Below, piece by piece: positions 33,167-42,646 of a DNA stretch of 64,000 nt. The stretch is from Aliivibrio_A sp016764915. GTDB taxonomy: Bacteria; Pseudomonadota; Gammaproteobacteria; Enterobacterales; Vibrionaceae. Within the stretch, counting starts at the first letter, position 1. Every line of letters begins with the position of its first letter. Both the position numbers and the translations under genes were made by a program. Location: assembly GCA_965224595.1 (NCBI GenBank), contig OZ245058.1:2108001-2172000 (forward strand). The letters run 5' to 3'. Under the pieces are notes generated by a model. That model made no database searches and had not been told where the DNA came from. It worked only from the letters and a program-made list of their open reading frames with translations.

Positions 33167-34669
33167 CTATCTTCTGCGATTTTTCACCGCGCCAAATAGA
33201 CGTTTGCGTTTGCGCTCTTGATTCAAGCTTTGTCGCTTAGCCGTTTGCTCAAACGGGTTTCCACTATTTTGGAACTGGATTCGAATTGGCGTTCCAGTGA
33301 TCTCTAACGCTTTGCGGTAGTAGTTCATTAAATAACGCTTGTATGAATCGGGTAGCGAGCGTACTAAGTTACCGTGCACCACAATCAACGGTGGGTTATA
33401 ACCACCAGCATGCGCATACTTCAATTTAATACGATTACCACGAACCAACGGTGGCTGATGATCATCTTGCGCCATCTGCATGATACGGGTTAAGACTGAT
33501 GTGCTGGTACGTTTTGTCGCTGAGTAATATGCCTCAACAACAGATTCGTACAAATGACCTACACCAGTACCGTGTAGCGCAGAAATAAAGTGAATTTTAG
33601 CAAAATCAACAAAACCTAAACGGCGGTCTAGCTGTTTTTTCACTTCATCTTTCACTTCTGTGTTTAAGCCATCCCACTTATTCACCGCAATCACTAAAGA
33701 GCGGCCAGCATTAAGGGTGAAACCCAATAAGCTGAGATCTTGATCAGAAAGGTTTTCACGTGCATCAACAACCAATAAAACCACGTTAGCATCTTCGATA
33801 GCCTTCAAGGTTTTAATCACTGAGAACTTTTCGACTGTCTCATTGATTTTACGACGACGACGAACACCTGCAGTATCAATCAACACATACTCTTGACCAT
33901 CACGTTCCATTGGAATGTAAATTGAATCACGGGTTGTACCCGCTTCATCATATACAACCACGCGCTCTTCACCCAAAATACGGTTAATGAGAGTGGATTT
34001 ACCGACGTTTGGACGACCAATGATTGCCAATTTAATAGGCTGTTCTTGTAGACGTTTGTACTGCTCTTCAGCCGTCTCTTCAGTCGCTTCGACCTCTTCA
34101 AACTCATCTTCAAATTCAGTGAGGTCTTCTAACTCACCATCTTCACCTAACTCAGCACGAGCTTCGGCAGCAAGTTTTTCAGCGAATGGATTTAAGGCTC
34201 GCTCAATCAAAATACCGACACCACGACCTTGCGAGGCCGCAATTTGATACATGCTATCCATTCCAAGCTGCCAGAATGTCGCACCTGCTGCATCCGGGTC
34301 GATACCATCAACCTTGTTAACCACTAAAAAAGTAGGCTTTTGACGTGAACGTAGATGCTTCGCAATCGCTTCATCTGAAACGGTTAACCCTGCGCGTCCA
34401 TCAACCATGAACAGCACCACGTCAGCTTCTTCAATCGCCATCAGTGACTGCTCGGCCATTTTAGTCTCTACGCCATCTTCCGTTCCATCAATACCGCCAG
34501 TATCGATAAGAATGAACTCTTGCTCGTCAAACTTGGCTCTGCCGTATTTGCGATCTCGAGTTAAACCTGGAAAATCCGCAACCAATGCATCTCGGGTACG
34601 AGTTAAACGGTTAAATAATGTCGATTTACCAACATTAGGACGCCCTACTAGAGCAACAACGGGGATCAT
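33167..34669 (-). CDS. der: Double Era-like GTPase Der (EngA)
   Basis: A 500-residue essential ribosome-assembly GTPase with two consecutive G domains, each with a GRPNVGKST P-loop (near residues 9 and 210), separated by an acidic linker (EDLTEFEDEFEEVE), and a C-terminal KH-like domain. I chose MIPVVALVG as the start; a GTG five codons before is less likely. Last gene of the conserved cluster. Confidence 0.97.
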   Translation of the reverse strand: MIPVVALVGRPNVGKSTLFNRLTRTRDALVADFPGLTRDRKYGRAKFDEQEFILIDTGGIDGTEDGVETKMAEQSLMAIEEADVVLFMVDGRAGLTVSDEAIAKHLRSRQKPTFLVVNKVDGIDPDAAGATFWQLGMDSMYQIAASQGRGVGILIERALNPFAEKLAAEARAELGEDGELEDLTEFEDEFEEVEATEETAEEQYKRLQEQPIKLAIIGRPNVGKSTLINRILGEERVVVYDEAGTTRDSIYIPMERDGQEYVLIDTAGVRRRRKINETVEKFSVIKTLKAIEDANVVLLVVDARENLSDQDLSLLGFTLNAGRSLVIAVNKWDGLNTEVKDEVKKQLDRRLGFVDFAKIHFISALHGTGVGHLYESVVEAYYSATKRTSTSVLTRIMQMAQDDHQPPLVRGNRIKLKYAHAGGYNPPLIVVHGNLVRSLPDSYKRYLMNYYRKALEITGTPIRIQFQNSGNPFEQTAKRQSLNQERKRKRLFGAVKNRRR

Positions 34670-34784
34670 ATCTGACTCTTTCACAACTCTTTCTCTTTAT
34701 ATTTCTGCGGTTATAGCTATAGAAAATTCAACTACTTAAAGAAAAATCATCGATAACTACAACTCATGAATTCTAAACTACAAC

Positions 34785-34813
34785 GGCTCCTGGCTGATAA
34801 ACACCCAGGAGCC
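34785..34813 (-). terminator. Hairpin between bamB and der
   Basis: GGCTCCTGG pairs with CCAGGAGCC around 11 bases. On the minus strand only a weak T-rich tract follows. It lies in the 178-bp gap between bamB and der, so der may have its own promoter or be partly attenuated. Confidence 0.6.
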
Positions 34814-34847
34814 GATAGAAACTGTGGAGCAATTATAACACGAGAAG

Positions 34848-36005
34848 TTAGTTGATCTTCATTTTCTTTAACTTGCCATCTCGCGATGTAACTACGAAGC
34901 TATCATCAACTAAAATTGGTGCTACGGTTAATCCACTGTCATTAATCTGCTGCTGAGCAACAAAGCTACCATCTTCACGAGATAACCAGTGTAAGTAACC
35001 TTCACTGTCGCCCACAACTAACTTACCTTGTATTAACACAGGAGCGGTTAATAATCGGTTCTCTAACTGTTTATTTTTCCACAGCTCAGTGCCACTTCGA
35101 GCATCTACTGCAACAACATAATCATTTTCAGTGACCACAAAAATGCGCCCACCATCGGTTACCAGATCAGTCACTGATGAGTAGTTCCGTTTCCATGCCG
35201 CTTTTCCGGTTCTGAGCTCTAATGCAACCAACTGACCGTTAAAGCCGATAGTAAATAACCTTCCGCCGATTATCAACGGAGTTGAGTCTACATCGACAAT
35301 TCGATCGATTTCGGTCGATCCTTTCGGCATGCCAATCGGTTGTTGCCACAATAATTGACCTTTTGAGATCAATGCGGCCGCCAAACGACCATTGGACATT
35401 CCCCAAAAAACACCACCAGAAATACTTACCGGACTGCTGTCACCTCGCAGAGTCAAACTTGGCACTTCACTGCTTATCTGCCACTTTTTACTGCCGGTGT
35501 CCGCATCAAAGGCATATAAAACACCACGACTGCTGTGAATAATAACTAAACCTTCATCCGCTAGTGGTGTTGATAATACCTCACCATCTATCGTTGAACG
35601 CCAAAGCTCCTCACCGCTCTCTTGATCTAAAGCGATGATTTCACCGTTTTCACTACCGACGAAGACTTTGCCATAAGAGAGCGTTAAACCACCCGATAGA
35701 CGAGCGATAGAGTTACTGTCTAATGACTGACTCCAAATCCTCTTGCCATTGTCAGGATCCAAAGCGGAAACAACACCATCACGGCTGGCAACAAACACTT
35801 TGCCATAACCATAAGCCGGTTTTAGCTTCGAGTAATAGTGCTCGACTCCATTACCTATACTGCTCGACCACTGTGTATCCAGAGAAAATTGATCATCTAC
35901 AACAGGAACCGGAGCCATGATGATCGTATCTTCTTCCCCAGCACAACCTGCAAGCAGTGCAATTGAAAAACCACCTATTAGCGCTTTCCTTAACAGCTTC
36001 ATCAT
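34848..36005 (-). CDS. bamB: Outer membrane assembly lipoprotein BamB
   Basis: A 385-residue lipoprotein with lipobox LLAGC (Cys near residue 21) followed by a WD40-like PQQ beta-propeller with repeated motifs such as VFVASRDGVVSALDPDNGKRIW. It works with BamA in inserting outer-membrane beta-barrels. Located after yfgM with 11 bp between, a translationally linked pair in enteric bacteria. Confidence 0.96.
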   Translation of the reverse strand: MMKLLRKALIGGFSIALLAGCAGEEDTIIMAPVPVVDDQFSLDTQWSSSIGNGVEHYYSKLKPAYGYGKVFVASRDGVVSALDPDNGKRIWSQSLDSNSIARLSGGLTLSYGKVFVGSENGEIIALDQESGEELWRSTIDGEVLSTPLADEGLVIIHSSRGVLYAFDADTGSKKWQISSEVPSLTLRGDSSPVSISGGVFWGMSNGRLAAALISKGQLLWQQPIGMPKGSTEIDRIVDVDSTPLIIGGRLFTIGFNGQLVALELRTGKAAWKRNYSSVTDLVTDGGRIFVVTENDYVVAVDARSGTELWKNKQLENRLLTAPVLIQGKLVVGDSEGYLHWLSREDGSFVAQQQINDSGLTVAPILVDDSFVVTSRDGKLKKMKIN

Positions 36006-36016
36006 ACTACTGAGCC

Positions 36017-36628
36017 TTATTTAGCTAGGTCGTCTAATTTCATCTGTAGCAGTGGGCTACCACCTAGCTGTTGCGCTTCAGTGTATGAAAAGCGAGCCGC
36101 TTCTACATCACCACTTTGCAGCTGAATATCACCGCGAAGTTCAGCAATACGTGCTTTCCAACCTTCCGCCTTCACGCTACCTAATGCAGACAGAGCTTCA
36201 GTAAATTTCTGTTGCTCACTTAGCGTTCTCGCTTTACGAGTGACCGCCAATGGAAGAATAGCTTCATCTTTAGTATTTGAAATAACCCAATTTAGTTGGG
36301 TTAATGCGTCATCAAGTTGATTAGCTTCAATCTGAATTTTAGCCAATTGCAATGCAACCAGTACTGAGTATTGGCTCTCTTCATTATCATCAATAAACGC
36401 TTTCGCATCGACTAATGCATCACTGCTGTTCTTTTGTAGTTTGATGACCACTTGATTATAAGATTCAGACGCGACTTCTTTGGCTAGGATCTGCTCAGAT
36501 TGGTAAAACTTCCAACCCCATAAACCGCCCAAACCAATCACTGCACCTAAAACAACCGCTTTACCGTTCTCTTTTATCCAGCTTTTAATTGCATCAACTT
36601 GTTGTTCTTCAGTTTCGTAGACTTCCAC
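36017..36628 (-). CDS. yfgM: YfgM family TPR membrane protein
   Basis: A 203-residue ancillary SecYEG/periplasmic chaperone partner. One N-terminal membrane helix (AVVLGAVIGLGGLWGWKFY) is followed by tetratricopeptide-like helices in the periplasm. Position between hisS and bamB is conserved. Confidence 0.94.
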   Translation of the reverse strand: MEVYETEEQQVDAIKSWIKENGKAVVLGAVIGLGGLWGWKFYQSEQILAKEVASESYNQVVIKLQKNSSDALVDAKAFIDDNEESQYSVLVALQLAKIQIEANQLDDALTQLNWVISNTKDEAILPLAVTRKARTLSEQQKFTEALSALGSVKAEGWKARIAELRGDIQLQSGDVEAARFSYTEAQQLGGSPLLQMKLDDLAK

Positions 36629-36641
36629 TTTCTGTTTTCTC

Positions 36642-37910
36642 CTAAATCAAATCAGCCAATAAAGAGGCAATGTCTGCTTGCGCAACGGTTTGTTGCTCTC
36701 CACCGCGTAAATCTTTCAATGTGACCGTTTGTTCTAACACTTCAGTCTCGCCTAAAATCAGTGCAACAGCTGCACCTGATTTATCTGCACGTTTAAATTG
36801 TTTCTTAAAGTTACCACCACCAAAGTGAGTCATAATTCGTAAGTTCGGCAGTTGGTCACGAAGTGTCTCTGCCAATGTCATACCAGCAGCAAGAGTCCCT
36901 TCACCAGCAGTAACCAGGTAAACATCAACGGCAGAACGAACGTCCGTCTGCTCTAGGGTCTCCATCATTAATACAAGACGCTCAACCCCCATTGCAAATC
37001 CAACGGCTGGAGTTGCTTTACCGCCAAGCTGTTCAACCAAACCATCATAACGACCACCACCACAAACAGTGCCCTGAGCACCTAGGCTCTCAGTAATCCA
37101 CTCAAAGACAGTGCGGTTATAATAATCCAATCCACGAACTAAACGCTCATTTACTTGGTATTGGATACCGGCAGCGTCTAAGAGTTCACATAATCCAGAA
37201 AAATGTTGTTTAGATTCATCGTCTAAGTATTCAGATAACTTAGGTGCATCCACTAAAATCGCTTGTACTGCAGCGTTTTTAGAATCAAGTACACGCATTG
37301 GGTTAGTGTGCATTCGACGTTTGCAGTCGTCATCTAACACATCAAGGTGCTGCTCTAAGAATGCAACCAGTGCGACACGATAATTAGCACGAGCCTCTAA
37401 CGAGCCAATTGAATTTAACTCTAAACGGATGTGATCTGCTATCCCTAACTCTCGCCATAAACGAGCGGTCATCATAATGAGTTCAGCATCGACATCCGGT
37501 CCCTCAAGACCAAACACCTCAGCGCCCACCTGGTGAAACTGACGGTAGCGACCTTTTTGCGGACGCTCATGGCGGAACATAGGACCCATGTACCACAAAC
37601 GTTGCTCTTGGTTATATAACAATCCATTTTCAATGCCAGCGCGTACACAGCTTGCAGTACCTTCTGGGCGTAGTGTTAAACTGTCTCCATTACGGTCTTC
37701 AAAGGTGTACATCTCTTTTTCAACCACATCAGTGACTTCACCGATTGCACGTTTGAAAAGATGAGTCATCTCAACGATAGGCATACGAATTTCGCTATAA
37801 CCATATCCGCTAACCACACGTTTGATACTATCTTCTACTTTTTGCCAAAGAGGAGAATCAGTCGGGAGACAGTCGTTCATCCCTCTTATTGCTTGAATTG
37901 CTTTAGCCAC
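36642..37910 (-). CDS. hisS: Histidyl-tRNA synthetase
   Basis: A 422-residue class II synthetase. Motif 2 (MFRHERPQKGRYRQFHQVG) and the histidine-specific GLDYYNRTVFEW are present, as is motif 3 (GFAMGVERLVLMM). A C-terminal anticodon-binding domain completes it. Overlaps the cluster with ispG upstream by a 18-bp spacer. Confidence 0.98.
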   Translation of the reverse strand: MAKAIQAIRGMNDCLPTDSPLWQKVEDSIKRVVSGYGYSEIRMPIVEMTHLFKRAIGEVTDVVEKEMYTFEDRNGDSLTLRPEGTASCVRAGIENGLLYNQEQRLWYMGPMFRHERPQKGRYRQFHQVGAEVFGLEGPDVDAELIMMTARLWRELGIADHIRLELNSIGSLEARANYRVALVAFLEQHLDVLDDDCKRRMHTNPMRVLDSKNAAVQAILVDAPKLSEYLDDESKQHFSGLCELLDAAGIQYQVNERLVRGLDYYNRTVFEWITESLGAQGTVCGGGRYDGLVEQLGGKATPAVGFAMGVERLVLMMETLEQTDVRSAVDVYLVTAGEGTLAAGMTLAETLRDQLPNLRIMTHFGGGNFKKQFKRADKSGAAVALILGETEVLEQTVTLKDLRGGEQQTVAQADIASLLADLI

Positions 37911-37928
37911 TTTATACTTCCAACTATC

Positions 37929-39038
37929 TTAATCTATTTGCTCAACATCGATTTTATTCAGCATCGATGCTTTAGCGCGAATTTTTGCTTCAAGAATATC
38001 AATCATATTGTTGTTATCTAAACGCTCTTTAAGTCGTTTACCATCTTCATACAGTGCACTCTTCTTACTACTACCGGCAACGCCCATATGAGACACTTCT
38101 GCTTCACCAGGTCCATTAACCACACAGCCAATCAGTGAGACATCCATAGGCGTAATTAAATCTTCTAAACGTTGCTCTAACTCGTTCACCGTCGCGATAA
38201 CATCAAACTCTTGACGAGAACAGGTTGGACAAGCGATAAAGTTAATACCACGAGAACGGATTCTCAATGATTTTAGAATATCAAAGCCAACCTTAATCTC
38301 TTCGACTGGATCCGCTGCCAATGAGATGCGAAGTGTATCTCCAATGCCTTCAGAAAGCAGTAACCCTAAACCGACGGCTGATTTAACCGAACCTGCTCTA
38401 GCACCACCAGCTTCAGTGATCCCTAAATGCAGAGGCTGATTAATCTGCTTGGCCAGTAAACGGTATGACTCAACCGCTAAAAATACATCTGATGCTTTGA
38501 CGCTAACTTTAAACTGGTCAAAGTTAAGGCGATCTAATATATCAACGTGACGCATAGCGGATTCAAGCAGTGCCTCAGCCGTTGGTTCACCATATTTCAC
38601 TTGAATGTCTTTCTCTAGTGAGCCACCGTTAACACCGATACGAATAGGTATATTTTTATCACGTGCGCAATCTACCACTGAACGTATACGATCTTCGTTA
38701 CCGATATTACCAGGGTTGATACGCAAACAATCTACACCATACTCAGCCACTTTTAGTGCAATACGATAATCAAAGTGAATGTCGGCAACTAAAGGTACTG
38801 CGACCTGCTGCTTTATCCGTTTAAATGCTTCCGCAGCATCCATAGTAGGAACGGAAATACGCACGATATCTGCGCCGACTTTCTCCAATGCACGTATTTG
38901 AGCAACCGTCGCTGCTACATCTGTAGTTCGAGTATTGGTCATGGACTGAACTGCAATAGGAGCGCCATCACCGATAGGAACATTGCCGACATAAATACGG
39001 GTCGATGCTCGGCGCTTAATTGGGGATTCGTTATGCAT
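37929..39038 (-). CDS. ispG: 4-hydroxy-3-methylbut-2-en-1-yl diphosphate synthase (IspG/GcpE)
   Basis: A 369-residue enzyme of the MEP isoprenoid pathway; it uses a [4Fe-4S] cluster. The TIM barrel occupies the N-terminal two thirds. The C-terminal cluster domain has FIACPTCSRQEFD and GCVVNGPGEAEVS. Needs the isc products made elsewhere in the window. Confidence 0.97.
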   Translation of the reverse strand: MHNESPIKRRASTRIYVGNVPIGDGAPIAVQSMTNTRTTDVAATVAQIRALEKVGADIVRISVPTMDAAEAFKRIKQQVAVPLVADIHFDYRIALKVAEYGVDCLRINPGNIGNEDRIRSVVDCARDKNIPIRIGVNGGSLEKDIQVKYGEPTAEALLESAMRHVDILDRLNFDQFKVSVKASDVFLAVESYRLLAKQINQPLHLGITEAGGARAGSVKSAVGLGLLLSEGIGDTLRISLAADPVEEIKVGFDILKSLRIRSRGINFIACPTCSRQEFDVIATVNELEQRLEDLITPMDVSLIGCVVNGPGEAEVSHMGVAGSSKKSALYEDGKRLKERLDNNNMIDILEAKIRAKASMLNKIDVEQID

Positions 39039-39053
39039 TTTTCAGGATACTCA

Positions 39054-40004
39054 TTATTGTTGAAGAGTTAATCTTGCCACTCGACCAACAGGATATTTAG
39101 TTAAATCTACCAACTTACCTTGATAAGTAAGTTCTACAGCACTTGGCGCACCAATCACCACTTTAAAAGGTTCAACCCCTTTTAAAGTGAGGCTAGTACC
39201 CGATTTCTTCACCCCAGTCGATAAATTCGTTCCTGTTGCATCTTTTACATCAATCCAGCAATCACTGCTAAAACTCATGCTGATCACTTGTTCGACATTT
39301 TTTGTCGTTTCCGCGACAACCGTTTTAACTTCTGGAGTTTTAGGATCACTGACAACAACAACTTCATTGTCTACAACAGGAGTACTATCTTCAGAGCTTA
39401 CTGTTGGTTCAACCACATCTTGCTCTATTTTATTAACCTCTATTGAGTCGGCATCTGAACTCTCTTCTACAGTGACAGACTCAGTAGGCTCAACGGTATC
39501 CGTAGAGATTGGAGCTAGAGCTTGCTGGTTCTCTGCAGTTTCGATCTGTGGAACATAGGTTTCATCTTCTGCTTGAGTTTGATTTTGCCACCACCACATC
39601 ATAGTGATACCAATAAACAGAGCTAAAATAACCCATGTTAATTTCATAATATTTCTGTCGTGTTTTGCCCGTTTAGTTTGGCGCGAAAAACTTTGCATTT
39701 CATGCTCTTCGGGCTGTGCTTCGCCTATCTTATCTAAGGCGGCAAGAATCTCTTTCTCACTAACGGCAACCACTTTTGCATAAGAACGCAAATAGCCACG
39801 AGTAAATGTGGCTGATTTCCCAAGATCAAACTGGTTATTTTCCATTTGTTGAATGATCACAGAGCGCAGCCTTAGTCTATCTGCAACATCACTGATCGAG
39901 AGCCCCATTTTCTCTCTTGCTTCCTTTAAAATATCACCAGGAAGTATCTCGTTGGGATCTGACGTTACCACGTCAATTTTTATCTCTTTATCTTCTTTTG
40001 TCAT
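39054..40004 (-). CDS. rodZ: Cytoskeleton/rod-shape protein RodZ
   Basis: A 316-residue protein: N-terminal Cro-like helix-turn-helix (about residues 22-90), one membrane helix (WVILALFIGITMMWWW), a low-complexity Thr/Val/Glu-rich periplasmic linker (about 150-230) and a C-terminal beta domain. It links MreB to the membrane. Some N-terminal variation before ILPGDILKEARE is usual. Confidence 0.94.
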   Translation of the reverse strand: MTKEDKEIKIDVVTSDPNEILPGDILKEAREKMGLSISDVADRLRLRSVIIQQMENNQFDLGKSATFTRGYLRSYAKVVAVSEKEILAALDKIGEAQPEEHEMQSFSRQTKRAKHDRNIMKLTWVILALFIGITMMWWWQNQTQAEDETYVPQIETAENQQALAPISTDTVEPTESVTVEESSDADSIEVNKIEQDVVEPTVSSEDSTPVVDNEVVVVSDPKTPEVKTVVAETTKNVEQVISMSFSSDCWIDVKDATGTNLSTGVKKSGTSLTLKGVEPFKVVIGAPSAVELTYQGKLVDLTKYPVGRVARLTLQQ

Positions 40005-40016
40005 GATCTAAATACT

Positions 40017-40766
40017 TTAATTAGGTGCTGGCTCTGGAAATTGAGTGGCCAATACCTCTCCATAATGAACGACTTGTTGAGTATTACCTGCTTTTTTTTC
40101 AAGTTCAATGAATAACTTAAGACTGACAGAATCATATCCATATCGTTGTTTAAATCTTAACAGTAATACTCTCGCATTCGACAGCTGATCACCTTCAATT
40201 TTTAGTTTCGATAATTGAAGCAGTGAACGGTAACTATTAGGGTCATGAGCTAATGACTGTTCAAAATAGTGCTTTGCTGTCGCTTGATCTCCACTTTTTA
40301 ATAAGCAAAAAGCAGCATTTTCGTAACTGACTGAAACCAGGTAATAATCCTTTTGCTTAAATGACTTGGCAAAATATGACTCAGCTTCATTGTAACGTTC
40401 ATATTTGCATAACAAGACAGCAAAATCATTTAAAACATCACCATTATTTGGCAAAGATCGTAATGCTTGCTGATAAAAGTGTATAGAAGTCTTAATATCA
40501 CCGATTATTTGGTAATAATAGGCAAGAGCCCTGTGCGAACGATAATAATTAGGTGCGTATTTTAGTGCAAGATCTAAATTTTCTTTTGCTCTACTTCTCT
40601 CATCAATCTCAATATAGGCTAAACCCAGAGAGATTCTTGCGTCTGCGGCAGCAATTCTATCAAAATTCATGTCGATTTGTTCATGGGAGACCAATGAACA
40701 TCCGAATAAAATAGTAACAAAAAATATTATGGTGAATCTAAATACAGTATCGATGGCTCTTCCCAT
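40017..40766 (-). CDS. pilW: Type IV pilus biogenesis/stability lipoprotein PilW (PilF)
   Basis: A 249-residue TPR protein. The N-terminal signal ends in LFGCS, a lipobox; tetratricopeptide repeats follow. It is needed for assembly of the PilQ secretin in relatives. It lies between rlmN and rodZ, the usual position. Rather divergent at the ends. Confidence 0.9.
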   Translation of the reverse strand: MGRAIDTVFRFTIIFFVTILFGCSLVSHEQIDMNFDRIAAADARISLGLAYIEIDERSRAKENLDLALKYAPNYYRSHRALAYYYQIIGDIKTSIHFYQQALRSLPNNGDVLNDFAVLLCKYERYNEAESYFAKSFKQKDYYLVSVSYENAAFCLLKSGDQATAKHYFEQSLAHDPNSYRSLLQLSKLKIEGDQLSNARVLLLRFKQRYGYDSVSLKLFIELEKKAGNTQQVVHYGEVLATQFPEPAPN

Positions 40767-40826
40767 TGCGTTCTCTCATCTTGATCCCAGATCATAACAA
40801 TAGAGGCAATGAAAAATCACACGCGA

Positions 40827-41945
40827 TTAAAGCTCTTTGACTGGAATGGTTTCAGCTTGCAACCTAGATTGAGTTCGTTTGGTGCGATCGATAACGTCGC
40901 CCACCAACTGCCCACAAGCTGCATCAATATCATCACCGCGTGTTTTACGTATCGTTACTGTGAAATTATATTCCATCAATGTTTTTTGAAAACGATCAAT
41001 ACGTGAATTACTTGGCTTCTTATACGGTGAACCAGGATAAGGGTTAAATGGGATTAAATTAATTTTTGATGGCGTATCTTTTAACAATTCTGCGAGCTGC
41101 CTTGCATGTTCCATCTCATCATTCACACGATCTAGAAGAATATATTCGACAGTGACACGACCTCGGTTCGCTTTTGACTCCGCTAAATAGCGACGAACAG
41201 AGTCCAAAAAGGTCTCTATATTCCAACGGTCATTGATTGGCATAATTTCACTACGTAACGCATCAGTGGGAGCATGAAGTGAAATAGCCAATGCCACATC
41301 AACCTTACCTATCATCTGTTCAAGGCCAGATACCACACCAGATGTCGATACGGTTACACGACGTTTTGATAACGCAAAACCAAAGTCATCTAGCATAATA
41401 TCCAAAGAAGGGAGCAGGTTTTTCATATTAAGCAGAGGCTCCCCCATTCCCATCAGGACAACATTAGTGATTGGGCGTCGACCCGTATCTTTTTCCAACC
41501 CAATTTCACGGGCTGCGCGCCACACTTGACCAATGATCTCTGATACTCTCAGGTTACGGTTAAAGCCTTGTTGACCCGTAGAGCAAAATGTACATTCTAA
41601 TGCACAACCTACTTGTGATGAGATACAAAGAGTGGCTCTATCACCATCGGGTATATAAACCGTTTCAACATCCTGATTGCCAACGCGCATCGCCCACTTA
41701 ATAGTCCCATCACTGGAAAATTGAGCATCAGACACTTCAGGTGCTTTTATCTCAGCCAAATGTTTAAGTTTTTCACGCAGTTTCTTATTAATGTTATTCA
41801 TCTGATCGAAATCATCACAACCAAAGTGATACATCCACTTCATTAGTTGATCTGCACGAAATGCTTTTTCGCCAAGCTCATCGATAAAAAAGGCACGAAG
41901 ACTTTTGCGATCCAGATCCAGCAGATTAATTTTTGGTGTTGTCAT
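40827..41945 (-). CDS. rlmN: Dual-specificity RNA methyltransferase RlmN
   Basis: A 372-residue radical-SAM enzyme that methylates A2503 of 23S rRNA and A37 of some tRNAs. The cluster-binding motif is CALECTFC. The second methyl-carrying cysteine is in the C-terminal half (DIDAACGQL). Position at the start of the cluster, ahead of pilW, is conserved. Confidence 0.96.
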   Translation of the reverse strand: MTTPKINLLDLDRKSLRAFFIDELGEKAFRADQLMKWMYHFGCDDFDQMNNINKKLREKLKHLAEIKAPEVSDAQFSSDGTIKWAMRVGNQDVETVYIPDGDRATLCISSQVGCALECTFCSTGQQGFNRNLRVSEIIGQVWRAAREIGLEKDTGRRPITNVVLMGMGEPLLNMKNLLPSLDIMLDDFGFALSKRRVTVSTSGVVSGLEQMIGKVDVALAISLHAPTDALRSEIMPINDRWNIETFLDSVRRYLAESKANRGRVTVEYILLDRVNDEMEHARQLAELLKDTPSKINLIPFNPYPGSPYKKPSNSRIDRFQKTLMEYNFTVTIRKTRGDDIDAACGQLVGDVIDRTKRTQSRLQAETIPVKEL

Positions 41946-42061
41946 GTTGCCTCTCAGATATATAGCATTGTAGCAAATTCAAGGCGCGGAATTGTACAGG
42001 CTTTGACCGCTATTTACTACTAATTCTATTGTACTCACTCATCAAATTATAGGTGTAAAAA

Positions 42062-42079
42062 AGGAGGCTATCGCCTCCT
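42062..42079 (-). terminator. Terminator of ndk
   Basis: AGGAGGC pairs with GCCTCCT around TATC. On the minus strand six T residues follow. It lies 41 bp downstream of ndk, between ndk and rlmN. Confidence 0.9.
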
Positions 42080-42119
42080 CAAGTACTTTAAATTAGTAGC
42101 CTGGCTAGTAACTCAATGT

Positions 42120-42569
42120 TTACTCATAAATAACTGAACTATCGCGTGAACAAAGCTCATCTTCTGCGAAAAAATAGGCAATTTCACGTGCAGCTGATTC
42201 TGGGCTATCTGAACCATGAACCGAGTTATAACGCATGCTGATCGCATAATCAGCACGAAGTGTTCCGCAAGCCGCCTCTTCAGGGTTTGTTTTTCCCATC
42301 AGCTCACGATAACGTGTAATTGAATCTTCGCCTTCCAACACTTGTACCATAATTGGACCTGAAGTCATGAATTCTACAAGAGCTTCAAAAAACGGTTTTC
42401 CTTCGTGCTCAGCATAAAAACCCGCAGCTTGCTCTTTCGTCAATTGCAGCATTTTTGACGCTACAACGGTCATTCCCGTCTTTTCTATACGGCGATAGAT
42501 AGCACCAATTAAATTTCTTTTTACAGCGTCAGGTTTAACAATAGAAAAAGTACGTTCAACGGTCATCAT
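42120..42569 (-). CDS. ndk: Nucleoside diphosphate kinase
   Basis: A 149-residue enzyme with the N-terminal ERTFSIVKPDAVKRN and the active-site histidine in NSVHGSD. It has a C-terminal tail (SRDSSVIYE) a few residues longer than usual. Balances nucleoside triphosphate pools. Two ATG codons in a row offer the start. Confidence 0.96.
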   Translation of the reverse strand: MMTVERTFSIVKPDAVKRNLIGAIYRRIEKTGMTVVASKMLQLTKEQAAGFYAEHEGKPFFEALVEFMTSGPIMVQVLEGEDSITRYRELMGKTNPEEAACGTLRADYAISMRYNSVHGSDSPESAAREIAYFFAEDELCSRDSSVIYE

Positions 42570-42646
42570 AATTCCTTTTTGATACTGGTTGGTTAAATCA
42601 ATCGGTTCAATAGCACTCTCTATTAAACCGATAGTTGGTTGTTGCT